NCBI RefSeq assembly: GCF_001424705.1
Contig: NZ_LMRA01000005.1
Span: 22,955-86,954 of the forward strand
Origin: Methylobacterium sp. Leaf465
GTDB taxonomy: Bacteria; Pseudomonadota; Alphaproteobacteria; Rhizobiales; Beijerinckiaceae
DNA: 64,000 nucleotides
Direction: 5' to 3'
Below, in pieces: positions 8,773 through 17,144 of this stretch. Position numbers and translations under genes: made by a program. Within the stretch, counting starts at the first letter, position 1. Every line of letters begins with the position of its first letter. The notes beneath the pieces were generated by a model, which saw only the letters and a list, made by a program, of their open reading frames with translations, searched no databases and was not told the origin of the DNA.

Positions 8773-9573
8773 TCAGCGGACCGAGGAGGCGATCACCTCG
8801 GTGCAGTCACGGGCTTCCGTCCGGATACCCGTCTCGATGAACGGCGAGCGAAGAAGCTGCGCCTTCTCCTCATCGAGCAGAATCGCACGCGGATAGGTGA
8901 TATAGCCCTGCATCATCAAGGCCTCGGCACGACACTGGGCAGTTTGGCAGGCTGGTGACCGGTCCGGATGCATCAATCCGATCGTGTGCAGAAACTCATG
9001 CCCGATACCGCCGATCCAGCGGCACCTTCCCGCAATTTCAGCTCCATTCGCCCTGTCGCAGGCAGGAACAATACGCTCGCCAGACAAGCCGCGAAGGTCG
9101 TTGGCCGAGACAACGGCGACGCCACTGCCACCAGCGCCGGATTGTCCGCAGGCATGGTCAGCATCGACGTAGACCAAAAAGCGTGAGGCGGGATCGTTGA
9201 ACCGGACAACGCCCATACGCGCGAGTTCATCCACCGTATTGCGATAAAATGCGCTGTAGCCGGTGTGTCGGTCGGTGGAGCGAAACCAAGCTGCGTTCTT
9301 CTCGGACCGGACGATGCGCACCGCCGGATCTGCAAGGCGAAAGGTCGGGCCCCTGAGCGCATCGCTCAGCCAAGCTTGAAAATGCCTGACTCCGAACTCG
9401 GCAGCACGCCGGTAACTCTCGGACTCCTGACGGTCGGCTGGCAGCAGATAGATGACCTGCACGCTCGGCGCCGCGCTCACGGCGCCGCCCGAGACGGCGG
9501 CGCCAATGAGGCCGAACACAACGAAGGCCGCTCGAAATCCATGCATCGTCATGGCGCCGAACGTGGCAGCCAT
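8773..9573 (-). CDS. Secreted metzincin-like zinc metalloprotease
   Basis: A 266-residue protein with a signal peptide (hydrophobic FVVFGLIGAAVSGGAVSAA). The zinc signature HEFLHTIGLMH near residue 190 fits HExxHxxGxxH exactly, and a downstream ALMMQGY could supply the Met-turn of the metzincin clan. Several Cys residues (HACGQSG, VPACDRA, GRCRW, PACQTAQC) could form disulfides, which fits export. I do not recognise a named family. The ATG at 9573 is taken; ATGs at 9552 and 9546 give the same mature protein. It is convergent with the Fdh4B-like gene and looks monocistronic. Substrate unknown. Confidence 0.75.
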   Translation of the reverse strand: MAATFGAMTMHGFRAAFVVFGLIGAAVSGGAVSAAPSVQVIYLLPADRQESESYRRAAEFGVRHFQAWLSDALRGPTFRLADPAVRIVRSEKNAAWFRSTDRHTGYSAFYRNTVDELARMGVVRFNDPASRFLVYVDADHACGQSGAGGSGVAVVSANDLRGLSGERIVPACDRANGAEIAGRCRWIGGIGHEFLHTIGLMHPDRSPACQTAQCRAEALMMQGYITYPRAILLDEEKAQLLRSPFIETGIRTEARDCTEVIASSVR

Positions 9574-9622
9574 TCCTTACGAAGGATCTCCACATCAACC
9601 AGGCACTGCGATTCTTGCCCGC

Positions 9623-10729
9623 TCAGCGCTTGATCGCCACCGGGCCGTTCATGCCCGGCCAGTCCGAGTAGCCGTTGGCGCCGCCGCCGTACCAGTAGGA
9701 CTTCGGGGCCTCGGCCAGGGGCGCGCCGGCCTCCAGGCGCTGCACGAGGTCCGGGTTGGCGATATAGGGGCGGCCGAAGCTGAAGAGGTCGGCGCGGCCC
9801 TCGGCGAGGTCCTTCTCGGCGAGCTCCAGGGTGTACTGGTTGTTGCCGATATAGGCGCCCCGGAAGCGCTCGCGGATCTGGCCGAAATCGACCGAATCCG
9901 GCACGTCGCGGGTCTGCTGCGTCACGCCCTCGATGGTGTGGACGTAGAGCAGGCCGAAGGCGTTCAGGGCTTCCACGTAGGCGCCGAAGGTCGCCTTGGG
10001 GTCGCTGTCGAGGGGGGTCTTACCGGGCTCGGTGGTGGCGGGCGACAGGCGGATGCCGACGCGGTGGCCCCCGCCCCAGACCTCGGTCACGGCCTTCACC
10101 ACGGCCAGCGGGAAGCGCAGGCGGTTCTCGATCGAGCCGCCGTACTGGTCGGTGCGGTGGTTGGTGGAATCGCGCACGAACTGCTCGAGCAGGTAGTTGT
10201 TGGCCGAGTGGATCTCGACGCCGTCGAAGCCGGCGCGCTTGGCGTTCTCGGCGGCCCGGCGGTAATCCTCGACGATGCCCGGGATCTCGTCCGTCTCCAG
10301 CGCCCGCGGCGTCACGTGCGGCTGCATGCCGGATTCCGTGAAGGCCGTGCCCTCGGGCTTGAGCGCCGAGGGGGCCACCGGCAGCTGTCCGCCCGGCTGC
10401 ACGTCGGGATGCGAGATCCGGCCCGTGTGCCAGAACTGGAGGAAGATCAGGCCCCCATTGGCGTGCACGCCGGCGGTGACGTGCTTCCAGGCCTCGACCT
10501 GCGCGTCGCTCCAGATCCCCGGCGTGTAGGCGTAGCCCACCGCCTGGGGCGAGATGTTGGTGGCCTCGCTGATGATGAGGCCGGCATTGGCGCGCTGGGC
10601 GTAGTAATCTACCGCGAAGTCCGGCGGGACGCCCTCGGTGGAGGAGCGGCTGCGGGTGAGCGGCGCCATCACGACGCGGTTCTTCAGGGTGAGGTCGCCC
10701 AGGGTGAAGGGCTGAAGGATCGGGCTCAT
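9623..10729 (-). CDS. Old Yellow Enzyme family alkene reductase
   Basis: A 368-residue FMN-dependent ene-reductase (NemA/OYE class) that would reduce activated C=C bonds or nitro compounds with NAD(P)H. The beta/alpha barrel shows KNRVVMAPLTRSRS near the N terminus, LQFWHTGRISHP around residue 100, the substrate-binding pair in EIHSANNYLLEQF and the phosphate-binding FGRPYIANPD near the C terminus. Start is the ATG at 10729, which gives the family-typical MSPILQPFTLGDLTLKNR-like opening. It stands alone; the gene upstream on the same strand is about 145 bases away. The physiological substrate cannot be told from sequence. Confidence 0.93.
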   Translation of the reverse strand: MSPILQPFTLGDLTLKNRVVMAPLTRSRSSTEGVPPDFAVDYYAQRANAGLIISEATNISPQAVGYAYTPGIWSDAQVEAWKHVTAGVHANGGLIFLQFWHTGRISHPDVQPGGQLPVAPSALKPEGTAFTESGMQPHVTPRALETDEIPGIVEDYRRAAENAKRAGFDGVEIHSANNYLLEQFVRDSTNHRTDQYGGSIENRLRFPLAVVKAVTEVWGGGHRVGIRLSPATTEPGKTPLDSDPKATFGAYVEALNAFGLLYVHTIEGVTQQTRDVPDSVDFGQIRERFRGAYIGNNQYTLELAEKDLAEGRADLFSFGRPYIANPDLVQRLEAGAPLAEAPKSYWYGGGANGYSDWPGMNGPVAIKR

Positions 10730-10872
10730 GCGGTCGGCTGTGTCCTGGATGGGACCGGGCGCGCAGGCGCGCCGGGCTTCAGGCGGGACAAGCAGCGGCG
10801 CCGGAGGGTGTTCCCGCGCAGGAGCTGGACGCAATCCTGCCCCGCTGCGTTGATCACTCCGACGCGATGCGC

Positions 10873-11469
10873 TCAGCGCTCCACCCTCCCGCCATTGGCG
10901 GCTACGAGCGCAAGCATCGTCTGGCCGAGAACGTGTTGGCGGACGTCAAGGTTGGTGATGTCGACGTTGTACAGATCCGGGGTTCGACGCCCAAGCAGGC
11001 CTGTACCGCCGCGATCGAACAGGCGCCGGGGCGGAAGGGGCGTATGCAGGCCCAGGCGAACCCAGCACCCATTCCTCCTCGGAACGATCCGCGCGGTCGC
11101 CACGTCCGTCCAGCGAAGGATCTGTCCCGAACGCCGATCGGTGACGCCATCGGAATCGAGAATCAGGGTCAGTCCGCCACGGGTAAGATCCTCCATCCCG
11201 AAGAGGGCCTTCGGCATGAAGCAAAGCAACAGGAACGCCAGGGCGCACAGGACCAGCACCGATCCGCCGGGATCGGCCGCGACCGTCAAGGCGTGCCAGA
11301 GCAGCATCACAAACAACGCCAGGGTGGGCATCATGAAGCACCACGCGATGGCCGTGATCACGGCCTGCGCGAAGGTCCGGGCCCGGGCTGTCAGCGGAAG
11401 CGACACCGAAATCGGCGGGATGTTGTAGGTCCGCGAGAAGGTGATCTCACCCGGGATCTCGATGTTCAA
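10873..11469 (-). CDS. Hypothetical two-helix membrane protein
   Basis: A 198-residue protein with two adjacent membrane helices (about residues 34-62 and 69-88) and a soluble C-terminal domain that looks PH-like (GLTLILDSDGVTDRR, then ILRWTDVATARIVPRRNG). This layout occurs in several bacterial STM3941/YcxB-like proteins, but I cannot assign a family. The only start covering the N-terminal part is a TTG at 11469 with a GGCGGA six bases upstream, so the start is uncertain. Neighbours give no clue to function. Confidence 0.6.
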   Translation of the reverse strand: MNIEIPGEITFSRTYNIPPISVSLPLTARARTFAQAVITAIAWCFMMPTLALFVMLLWHALTVAADPGGSVLVLCALAFLLLCFMPKALFGMEDLTRGGLTLILDSDGVTDRRSGQILRWTDVATARIVPRRNGCWVRLGLHTPLPPRRLFDRGGTGLLGRRTPDLYNVDITNLDVRQHVLGQTMLALVAANGGRVER

Positions 11470-11551
11470 CGAAGTCCGCCCGTCGTTGGCCGCGCCAGAG
11501 ACGGGCGATCCACAAATGGATGATCGAGGATCATCGAGGCCGGGCGCGGCT

Positions 11552-12436
11552 TCAATACCCCTTGGCGGCGATCGCTTCGCGCCAGTTCACCGCCCGGCGG
11601 GCCATGCCGATGTGCTGGCGCTCGTACATGCGGCCCTCGATCTTGATCGCGCCGCGCTTGGCGTTCTCCGCGCGGTCGAAGGCCTCGATGACGAGGCGGG
11701 CGCGGCGGACCTCCTCGTCGGAGGGGGCAAAGCAGGTGTTGGCCGGCTCGAGCTGGTTGGGGTGGATCAGGGTCTTGCCGTCGAAGCCGAGGTCGCGGGC
11801 CTGCTGGCACTCGGCCCGGCAGCCCGCCACGTCCTCGATGTCGTTCCAGACGCCGTCGAGGATGGTCAGGCCCTCGGCGCGGGCGGCCGCCAGGGTGAAC
11901 ATCATCCAGGGCAGCATCGGCACGCGGCCGGGCACGAGCTGGGCCCAGGTGTCCTTGGCGAGATCGTTGGTGCCCAGCACGAAGCAGGTCAGGCGGGTGC
12001 GCCGGTCGCGCTGCGCCTTGGCGATCTCCTGGATGTTGAGGATCGCCGCCGGGGTCTCGATCATCGCCCAGACGGCGATGCTCTCGGGGGCGTCGAGGGC
12101 TTCGAGGTGGTTGGCGATGCTCTCCAGCACGGCCGGGGAGGACACCTTCGGCATCAGGATCGCGTCGGGGCGGGCCTGGATCGCCGCCTTGAGGTCGGCC
12201 TCGCCCCAGGGCGTCTGGGGGGCGTTGACGCGGATGATGATCTCGCGCTCGCCGTAGCCGCCGCCCTTCACCGCGGCACAGACCTGCTCGCGCGCGACGT
12301 CCTTGGCGTCGGGCGCCACCGCATCCTCCAGGTCGAGGATCAGCGAATCGGCCGACAGGGTCTTGGCCTTATCGAGCGCCCTCTGGTTCGAACCGGGCAT
12401 ATACAGCACGCTGCGGCGCAAGCGGAGGTCGGACAT
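11552..12436 (-). CDS. HpcH/HpaI-family CoA ester lyase (CitE/malyl-CoA type)
   Basis: A 294-residue TIM-barrel enzyme of the CitE/malyl-CoA lyase superfamily. The N terminus LRRSVLYMPGSN is typical, as are the Mg-binding acidic segment LILDLEDAV near residue 45, the MPKV segment and the AMIETPAAILN stretch near residue 140. The C-terminal GFDGKTLIHPNQL is the conserved substrate loop. Members cleave or hydrolyse citramalyl-, malyl- or methylmalyl-CoA; in methylotrophs malyl-CoA lyase serves the serine cycle and a related thioesterase (Mcl2 type) the ethylmalonyl-CoA pathway. Which activity this one has cannot be decided here. Start ATG at 12436; divergent from the DUF167 gene. Confidence 0.88.
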   Translation of the reverse strand: MSDLRLRRSVLYMPGSNQRALDKAKTLSADSLILDLEDAVAPDAKDVAREQVCAAVKGGGYGEREIIIRVNAPQTPWGEADLKAAIQARPDAILMPKVSSPAVLESIANHLEALDAPESIAVWAMIETPAAILNIQEIAKAQRDRRTRLTCFVLGTNDLAKDTWAQLVPGRVPMLPWMMFTLAAARAEGLTILDGVWNDIEDVAGCRAECQQARDLGFDGKTLIHPNQLEPANTCFAPSDEEVRRARLVIEAFDRAENAKRGAIKIEGRMYERQHIGMARRAVNWREAIAAKGY

Positions 12437-12610
12437 CTGGCGTTCCCGTGATTTTCGCTGAAGCTTAGTGCAACACGTCAGGCGAGACACCCCGATACCG
12501 CCGGATTGACGTGGCATTCCAGCGATTTTGTTGCAACGCACGCGGCGAACGCGGCCCGGCCCCGTCCGGCGACACGGATTTCGGGCCGGGCCTTGGAGGG
12601 TCGGATACGG

Positions 12611-12940
12611 ATGAGCGAGCCCTACCAAGTGACCCCGGACGGCCTGCGCCTCGCCCTGCGCCTGACACCGCGGGCGGGCCGCAACGGGCTGGACGGTCTG
12701 GTGGCGGATGCGGAAGGGCGCGTCGCCCTGCAGGTGCGCGTGGCCGCACCGCCCGTCGCGGGCGCCGCCAACGCGGCGCTGCTCGCCTATCTGGCCAAGG
12801 CCCTGAAGCTCCGCCGGTCCGATATCCGGATCGTCTCCGGCGAAACCGCCCGCCTCAAGATCGTCGCCCTGTCCGGCGACGGCGCGGCGCTCGCCGCCCG
12901 GCTGGCCGCGTGGACCGAAGGTGCCACCCTGCGCCGGTAG
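12611..12940 (+). CDS. DUF167 (YggU) family protein
   Basis: A 109-residue protein of the YggU/DUF167 family, small alpha/beta proteins of unknown function widespread in bacteria. It shows the core LRLTPRAGRNGLDG, the alternating segment VALQVRVAAPPVAGAANAAL and SDIRIVSGETARLKIV. The ATG at 12611 matches the family start. It is divergent from the CoA ester lyase gene and its 3' end nearly meets the convergent small gene at 12954. Confidence 0.88.
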   Translation: MSEPYQVTPDGLRLALRLTPRAGRNGLDGLVADAEGRVALQVRVAAPPVAGAANAALLAYLAKALKLRRSDIRIVSGETARLKIVALSGDGAALAARLAAWTEGATLRR

Positions 12941-12953
12941 GGCGGTGACGCCC

Positions 12954-13292
12954 TCAGTGGCGGAGCGGGGCGGTCAGGCTGAAGACCACCGTATAGTCGG
13001 GGTTCTCGACCACCGGGTCCTCCGGGGAGAGCTGGTACGAACCGGGATCGGCCGGCTCGATGGCCTCCAGGATCGGCACCATGGTGAAGGGGGCCGCGCC
13101 GTCGAAGGGCCGGATCGTGATTCCGGCCTCGGCATCCACGGTCTCGACCCGGCCGAAGACCTGCTCGCGGCGGATTAGGGTTCCGTCGTGATCGAGATAG
13201 GTGACGCCGACGAAGAGCGTCGCGCCGATCAGCTGATCGGCGAACCCATCGTCCCACTCGATGCCGGATTCGTCGTGTCCGAGGTCGCTCAT
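12954..13292 (-). CDS. Conserved-looking acidic hypothetical protein
   Basis: A 112-residue soluble protein with no recognised family. It is acidic, opens with MSDLGHDESGIEWDDG and has short beta-type segments (ATLFVGVTYLDHDGTLIRR, VFGRVETVDAEAGITIR, YTVVFSLTAP), suggesting a small beta-rich fold. It follows csaA with a gap of 44 bases on the same strand, so it is likely the last gene of the iron-uptake/csaA run. Function unknown. Confidence 0.65.
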   Translation of the reverse strand: MSDLGHDESGIEWDDGFADQLIGATLFVGVTYLDHDGTLIRREQVFGRVETVDAEAGITIRPFDGAAPFTMVPILEAIEPADPGSYQLSPEDPVVENPDYTVVFSLTAPLRH

Positions 13293-13336
13293 GCGGACAG
13301 GGATGGCGAAAAACCGACCGTCCGGCAACCCGCACC

Positions 13337-13708
13337 TCAGAACAGGCGGCTGCCGTTCGGCACGGCCTGGTCGGGGCGGACCAGCACCACGGCGCCGTTC
13401 GGATCGGCGAATCCGAGAGTCAGCACCTCCGACAGGAACTTGCCGATCTGGCGCGGCGGGAAGTTCACCACGGCGGCGACCTGCCGGCCGGGCAGGTCCT
13501 CGGCCCGGTAATGCTCGGTGATCTGCGCGCTCGACCGCTTGGTGCCGATCGCCGGCCCGAAATCGATGACGAGCTTCAGGGCCGGCTTGCGCGCCTCGGG
13601 GAACGGCTCGGCCGAGACGACGGTCCCGACGCGGATATCCACCGCCAGGAAGGCGTCGAAGGGGATGGCCGGGGCGGCCGGTGCATCGGCGGGGTGGGTG
13701 ACGTGCAT
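13337..13708 (-). CDS. csaA: CsaA-family tRNA-binding protein
   Basis: A 123-residue one-domain protein with the EMAP-II/CsaA-type tRNA-binding OB fold. The hallmark IRVGTVVSAEPFPEARKPA is at about residues 25-43, followed by KLVIDFG, the central VAAVVNFPPRQIG and the C-terminal GAVVLVRPDQAVPNGSRLF. CsaA is a dimeric protein reported as an export-related chaperone and tRNA binder. It begins six bases after the iron permease gene stop, so it is probably co-transcribed with the Ftr operon, an arrangement that has no obvious functional reason. Confidence 0.9.
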   Translation of the reverse strand: MHVTHPADAPAAPAIPFDAFLAVDIRVGTVVSAEPFPEARKPALKLVIDFGPAIGTKRSSAQITEHYRAEDLPGRQVAAVVNFPPRQIGKFLSEVLTLGFADPNGAVVLVRPDQAVPNGSRLF

Positions 13709-13714
13709 GGACGC

Positions 13715-14539
13715 TCAGGCGGTGCGGAGCTGGCGGCGCTTGCCGGTGGACGACACCTGCATCAGCGCGACCATGACCAGGATGGTGCCGAGATAGACCA
13801 GGACCTGCATGCCGCTCGGGCGGTCCGTGTAGCCCACGAGGGCGTGGAGCACGCGTCCGACGAGGCTGTCCTCCCGCAGGACGGCGGAGGTGTTCCACAG
13901 GGGCCGGTCGAGCACGGTGATCAGGCCCGCATTGGTGAGGAACTGCGCCGCCTGCGCCGCGAGGCCCGCCGCCAGCAGGACGATGAGGCCGCTCGTCACC
14001 GAGAAGACGTAGCGGGTCGGGATCGCGGCGAGGCCGAAATAGCTCACCGAAGAGGTCGCGGCGCCGACGGCGACGCCGGCCAGGGCGCCGAACTGGATGT
14101 CCGGCCCGGAGGTGCCGGACGCCACGAGGCCGTAGAGGAACAGCACGAGCTCCGCACCCTCGCGCAGGATCGCGGCGCCGACCACCAGGGCGAGGCCGGC
14201 GGCCGTGCTCTGGCCGGTGCGCACCGCCTCGCCGGCGGCCCGCAGCTCGCCCGCGAGTTCGCGCCCGTGCTTGGCCATCCAGGTGTTGTGCCAGATCAGC
14301 ATCAGCACCGCGACGATGAGGACGCCGGCGTTGAGAATTTCCTGTCCCGCGCCCTCGAAGGCGTCGGAGATGCGTTCGGCGAAGAGCGCCACCAAGCCCG
14401 CGCCCGCGAGGCCGCCGAGGACGCCCAAGGCGATCCAGCGTCCGCGCCCGGCGATGCCGCGGGTGGCGGCGAGCACGATGCCGATGATGAGGCCCGCCTC
14501 GATAACCTCGCGGAAGGCGATGACGAAGGCTCCGATCAT
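13715..14539 (-). CDS. FTR1-family high-affinity iron permease (FtrC-like)
   Basis: A 274-residue integral membrane protein of the FTR1/EfeU family, which passes ferric iron after oxidation of ferrous iron. Two REXXE motifs, the iron-exchange signature, are visible: REVIE at about residue 10 and REGAE near residue 125. About seven hydrophobic segments span the sequence. It is preceded by the polyferredoxin-like gene (gap 49 bases) and followed by csaA. With the P19-like, cupredoxin and NapH-like genes upstream it completes an FtrABCD-type system. Confidence 0.93.
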   Translation of the reverse strand: MIGAFVIAFREVIEAGLIIGIVLAATRGIAGRGRWIALGVLGGLAGAGLVALFAERISDAFEGAGQEILNAGVLIVAVLMLIWHNTWMAKHGRELAGELRAAGEAVRTGQSTAAGLALVVGAAILREGAELVLFLYGLVASGTSGPDIQFGALAGVAVGAATSSVSYFGLAAIPTRYVFSVTSGLIVLLAAGLAAQAAQFLTNAGLITVLDRPLWNTSAVLREDSLVGRVLHALVGYTDRPSGMQVLVYLGTILVMVALMQVSSTGKRRQLRTA

Positions 14540-14588
14540 GCGGAGGATTCCTTTTCGCGTGTTCGCAGGAGCGGCCGCGCCGGCCGCC

Positions 14589-16013
14589 CTACCAGATCCA
14601 GAACAGCAGCACCCAGCCGGAGACCGAGAGGGTGCAGGCGGCGGCGATGCCGAGGGTCGCGCCGATGCGGCGCAGGCCCCGCGCCGAGAGGCCGGCCACA
14701 GACCAGGCGAGCCAGACGCTCCACAGGCTGGTGCCCAGCAACAGCGCGGCGCGCATCTCCGAGACGTAGGGAATGAGGATGCCGTCGCCGCGCAGGAAGG
14801 TGACGGTCAGCGCCGAGAGGCCGAGGAACACGCCGCAGCCCGCCACCGGGATCAGCGCCTGGGTAAGGTGGTGGAAGCGGGCCCGCGACCAGCCGAGGGA
14901 CAGGGTGGCCAGGGCCACGAGGCCCGAGAGGGAGACGCCGAGGACGATCGCGGCGGCGGCGATGTAGCCCAGCAGGAGCCCGCCATCGAGGAGGCTGAGC
15001 ACGTCGTTGTGCTCGGGATAGTTCGTCAGAATGTACCAGGGCAGCGTGGTCTCGAGGGGCCAGGTCGTGCCGCGCTCGATCAGCCAGGTGGCCAGCGCCT
15101 GCTTGACGTCGATGAACCAGGGACTCGACGACCACTGGAAGGCGCCGACGGCCAGGCCCATCATGCCGAACAGGATCAGCACGGTCTGGTCGAGGCTCGG
15201 CTCGGTGCCGGCGACGTGGACGATCTCGTGGGTGGGCGAGCGCCGGGCGAGGCGCACGGCCCCGCGATAGCCGGAGCAGCGCCCGCACATGTGGCAGGCG
15301 CCCGCGCCGGTCATCGTCTTCACCGGCACCAGCGGCGCGCAGTTGAAGGTGTCCCCGCGCGGCTTCGGCGAGGCCGCCCAGCCCGCGTGATCGACCTGAA
15401 AGCTCACCGGCGCGAGCTTGGCCAGCACCGCGAAGACCCCGTTGACGGGGCAGAGGTAGCGGCACCAGACCCGCTTGTTGCGGCCGTAGAGCAGCCCGAC
15501 GACGATCGCCGCCACGGTGGAGCCGCCGAGCACCGCCAGCACGGGCTTGGGGTAGCCGTAGACGCTGACCATCTGGCCGTAGACGGTGGTCCCCGCGAAG
15601 GCGATGAACGGCCAGCCGCCCCAGGTGATCCAGCGCGGCACGGCGCGGCCCAGGCTCCAGCGGCTGGCGAACTCGGTCAGCGCCCCCTCGGGGCAGAGGA
15701 TGCCGCACCAGGCCCGGCCGACCACCACCATGCTCACCAGCACGAAGGGCCACCAGATGCCCCAGAACGCGAACTGGGCGAAGACGGTCAGGTTGTTCCA
15801 CAGGTGCGCGCTGCGGTCGGGCAGCGGCAGGAAGGCCGGCACCGCGACCAGCACGAGATAGACCGCGATCACACCCCACTGGATGGTGCGGATGGTACCG
15901 CCGTGGCGCTGCATCCACTGCCCGAGATCCGCGAGCTTCGCGTCGATCCAGGCGTCTCGGGCGTCGCGCGGCGTGCGGACGTCTTGCGGCTTGAGGGACG
16001 TCGAGGCTGCCAT
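14589..16013 (-). CDS. Membrane 4Fe-4S ferredoxin-type protein of the Ftr system (FtrD-like)
   Basis: A 474-residue inner-membrane protein resembling NapH/CcoG-type polyferredoxins and FtrD. Cys motifs are CGILCPEGAL near residue 103, WCRYLCPVNG near residue 182 and CHMCGRCSGYRGA near residue 239, consistent with iron-sulfur and electron-transfer roles. Multiple membrane helices flank them, with four more in the C-terminal half. In Ftr systems this subunit is thought to move electrons in iron handling with the permease. It lies between the cupredoxin-like gene (34-base gap) and the FTR1 gene, so the order here is A-B-D-C. Confidence 0.88.
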   Translation of the reverse strand: MAASTSLKPQDVRTPRDARDAWIDAKLADLGQWMQRHGGTIRTIQWGVIAVYLVLVAVPAFLPLPDRSAHLWNNLTVFAQFAFWGIWWPFVLVSMVVVGRAWCGILCPEGALTEFASRWSLGRAVPRWITWGGWPFIAFAGTTVYGQMVSVYGYPKPVLAVLGGSTVAAIVVGLLYGRNKRVWCRYLCPVNGVFAVLAKLAPVSFQVDHAGWAASPKPRGDTFNCAPLVPVKTMTGAGACHMCGRCSGYRGAVRLARRSPTHEIVHVAGTEPSLDQTVLILFGMMGLAVGAFQWSSSPWFIDVKQALATWLIERGTTWPLETTLPWYILTNYPEHNDVLSLLDGGLLLGYIAAAAIVLGVSLSGLVALATLSLGWSRARFHHLTQALIPVAGCGVFLGLSALTVTFLRGDGILIPYVSEMRAALLLGTSLWSVWLAWSVAGLSARGLRRIGATLGIAAACTLSVSGWVLLFWIW

Positions 16014-16047
16014 TCCGGTTGGGTTCGCCAGGGTTATCGGAGCCGCA

Positions 16048-16389
16048 TCACTTCGCCACCAGGGTGGCCTTCGAGTTGGGATGGAAGTCGTCGAACACGT
16101 CGTAGCGGCCGGGGTCGACGGTGCGGAACACGATGGAGGAGGTCGCGCCCGCGGCCAGCGCCTTCTCGCGCTTCAGTTCCACGCTCTCGAACTCCACCGG
16201 GCTGGTGCCCGTGTTGGTGATCTCGAGCTTGAAGCGGGTGTTGGCCGGGACCTCAATGACGTCCGGGGTGATGGTCCCGTCCTTCATCTCGACCTTGATG
16301 ACCGGCAGATCCTCGGCACGCGCCGGACCGGCGGCGGCCAGTAGACCGGCCGCGAGGGCGGCGGTCAGGGTTCGGGAGAGAACGGCCAT
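16048..16389 (-). CDS. Periplasmic cupredoxin-domain protein (FtrB-like)
   Basis: A 113-residue secreted protein: signal peptide ending near AGPARAED, then a single cupredoxin-like beta-sandwich (FKLEITNTGTSPVEFESVEL, then GRYDVFDDFHPN). It has no Cys, so a classical type-1 copper site is missing; iron or atypical copper binding, as proposed for FtrB and the EfeO N-domain, is more likely. The ATG at 16389 follows the FtrA-like stop by five bases. It should work with the P19-like protein at the periplasmic side of the permease. Confidence 0.87.
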   Translation of the reverse strand: MAVLSRTLTAALAAGLLAAAGPARAEDLPVIKVEMKDGTITPDVIEVPANTRFKLEITNTGTSPVEFESVELKREKALAAGATSSIVFRTVDPGRYDVFDDFHPNSKATLVAK

Positions 16390-16394
16390 GGGGC

Positions 16395-16958
16395 TCAGTA
16401 GGCTCCCTTCTTGCCGATACCCGCGAAGGTGAAGTCCTGGATCAGGTCGAAGGGCTTGAACCACTCGGCAACGCCGGTCTCCTTGTCGACGTGGCGACCG
16501 AAATGGCTGTGCGGGCCGGGCGGCGCGACGGTGAGCTTGAGGCGGTAGCGGCCGGGGCCGGAGAGCTTGACGTTGTCGCCGTAATGCGGGCCGTCATTGG
16601 CGACCATCGGCATCAGCGAACCGGTCACCTTCGGCCCGGTGGCGGCCTCGCCCTCCAGCTTGGTGATCTCGAAGCTGACCGTCAGGGACGGCACCCAGTC
16701 GCCCTCGGCGAAGCCGTTGCGGTTGTCCTTCGCCGCGTGGATGTCGGCCTCCAGATGGATGTCGGACGCGGCTGCGGCGCGCATCATGTCCGGCGGATCC
16801 ATCTCGATTGGCTGCAGGTAGACGGCCCCCACCTCGATCCCGTTCTGGGTCACGTGCGGGCCGATGGGCGTCTCCTTCGCCTGGGCCCCGCTCCCGAGGG
16901 AGACGGCGCCGGCGACGAGAACGACCAGGGCGAGGGGGGAGCGGAGATTCTTGCGCAT
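16395..16958 (-). CDS. P19/Tp34-type periplasmic iron transport protein (FtrA-like)
   Basis: A 187-residue secreted protein of the Tpd/P19 family (Campylobacter P19, FtrA). After the signal peptide (cleavage near SGAQAKE) there are Met/His segments typical of its copper/iron site: IEMDPPDMM, DIHLEADIHA, SLMPMVANDGPHYGDN and GPHSHFGRHVDKETG. It is first in the operon. The ATG at 16958 gives a normal signal peptide; an in-frame start at 17036 would add 26 untypical residues. The Irr-like box upstream suggests iron-responsive control. Confidence 0.92.
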   Translation of the reverse strand: MRKNLRSPLALVVLVAGAVSLGSGAQAKETPIGPHVTQNGIEVGAVYLQPIEMDPPDMMRAAAASDIHLEADIHAAKDNRNGFAEGDWVPSLTVSFEITKLEGEAATGPKVTGSLMPMVANDGPHYGDNVKLSGPGRYRLKLTVAPPGPHSHFGRHVDKETGVAEWFKPFDLIQDFTFAGIGKKGAY

Positions 16959-17020
16959 CGTGTCTAGCGCGTAGACCAGACGATAAACCAAGCAAAGAGG
17001 CTTTTTCGTCACGTTCCTTA

Positions 17021-17037
17021 ATAAGAACAATTCCAAA
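17021..17037 (-). promoter_or_regulatory. Irr/iron-control-element-like box upstream of the Ftr operon
   Basis: On the minus strand the sequence reads TTTGGAATTGTTCTTAT. This is close to the alphaproteobacterial iron control element pattern TTTAGAA-N3-TTCTAAA (one mismatch in the left half, two in the right). It lies about 65 bases upstream of the ftrA-like ATG in a stretch clearly richer in A/T than its surroundings. Irr or another Fur-family repressor could bind here; this is inference from pattern. Confidence 0.45.
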
Positions 17038-17144
17038 CTAAAGCTCTACCTGAGCGTCCAAGTAAACCCTGATGCAGTCGCGGTCGCTGATCTTGCTCGT
17101 GACTGACGCTGCCAATGCCGGAACGCCGCTGTGCCGGACCCGCG

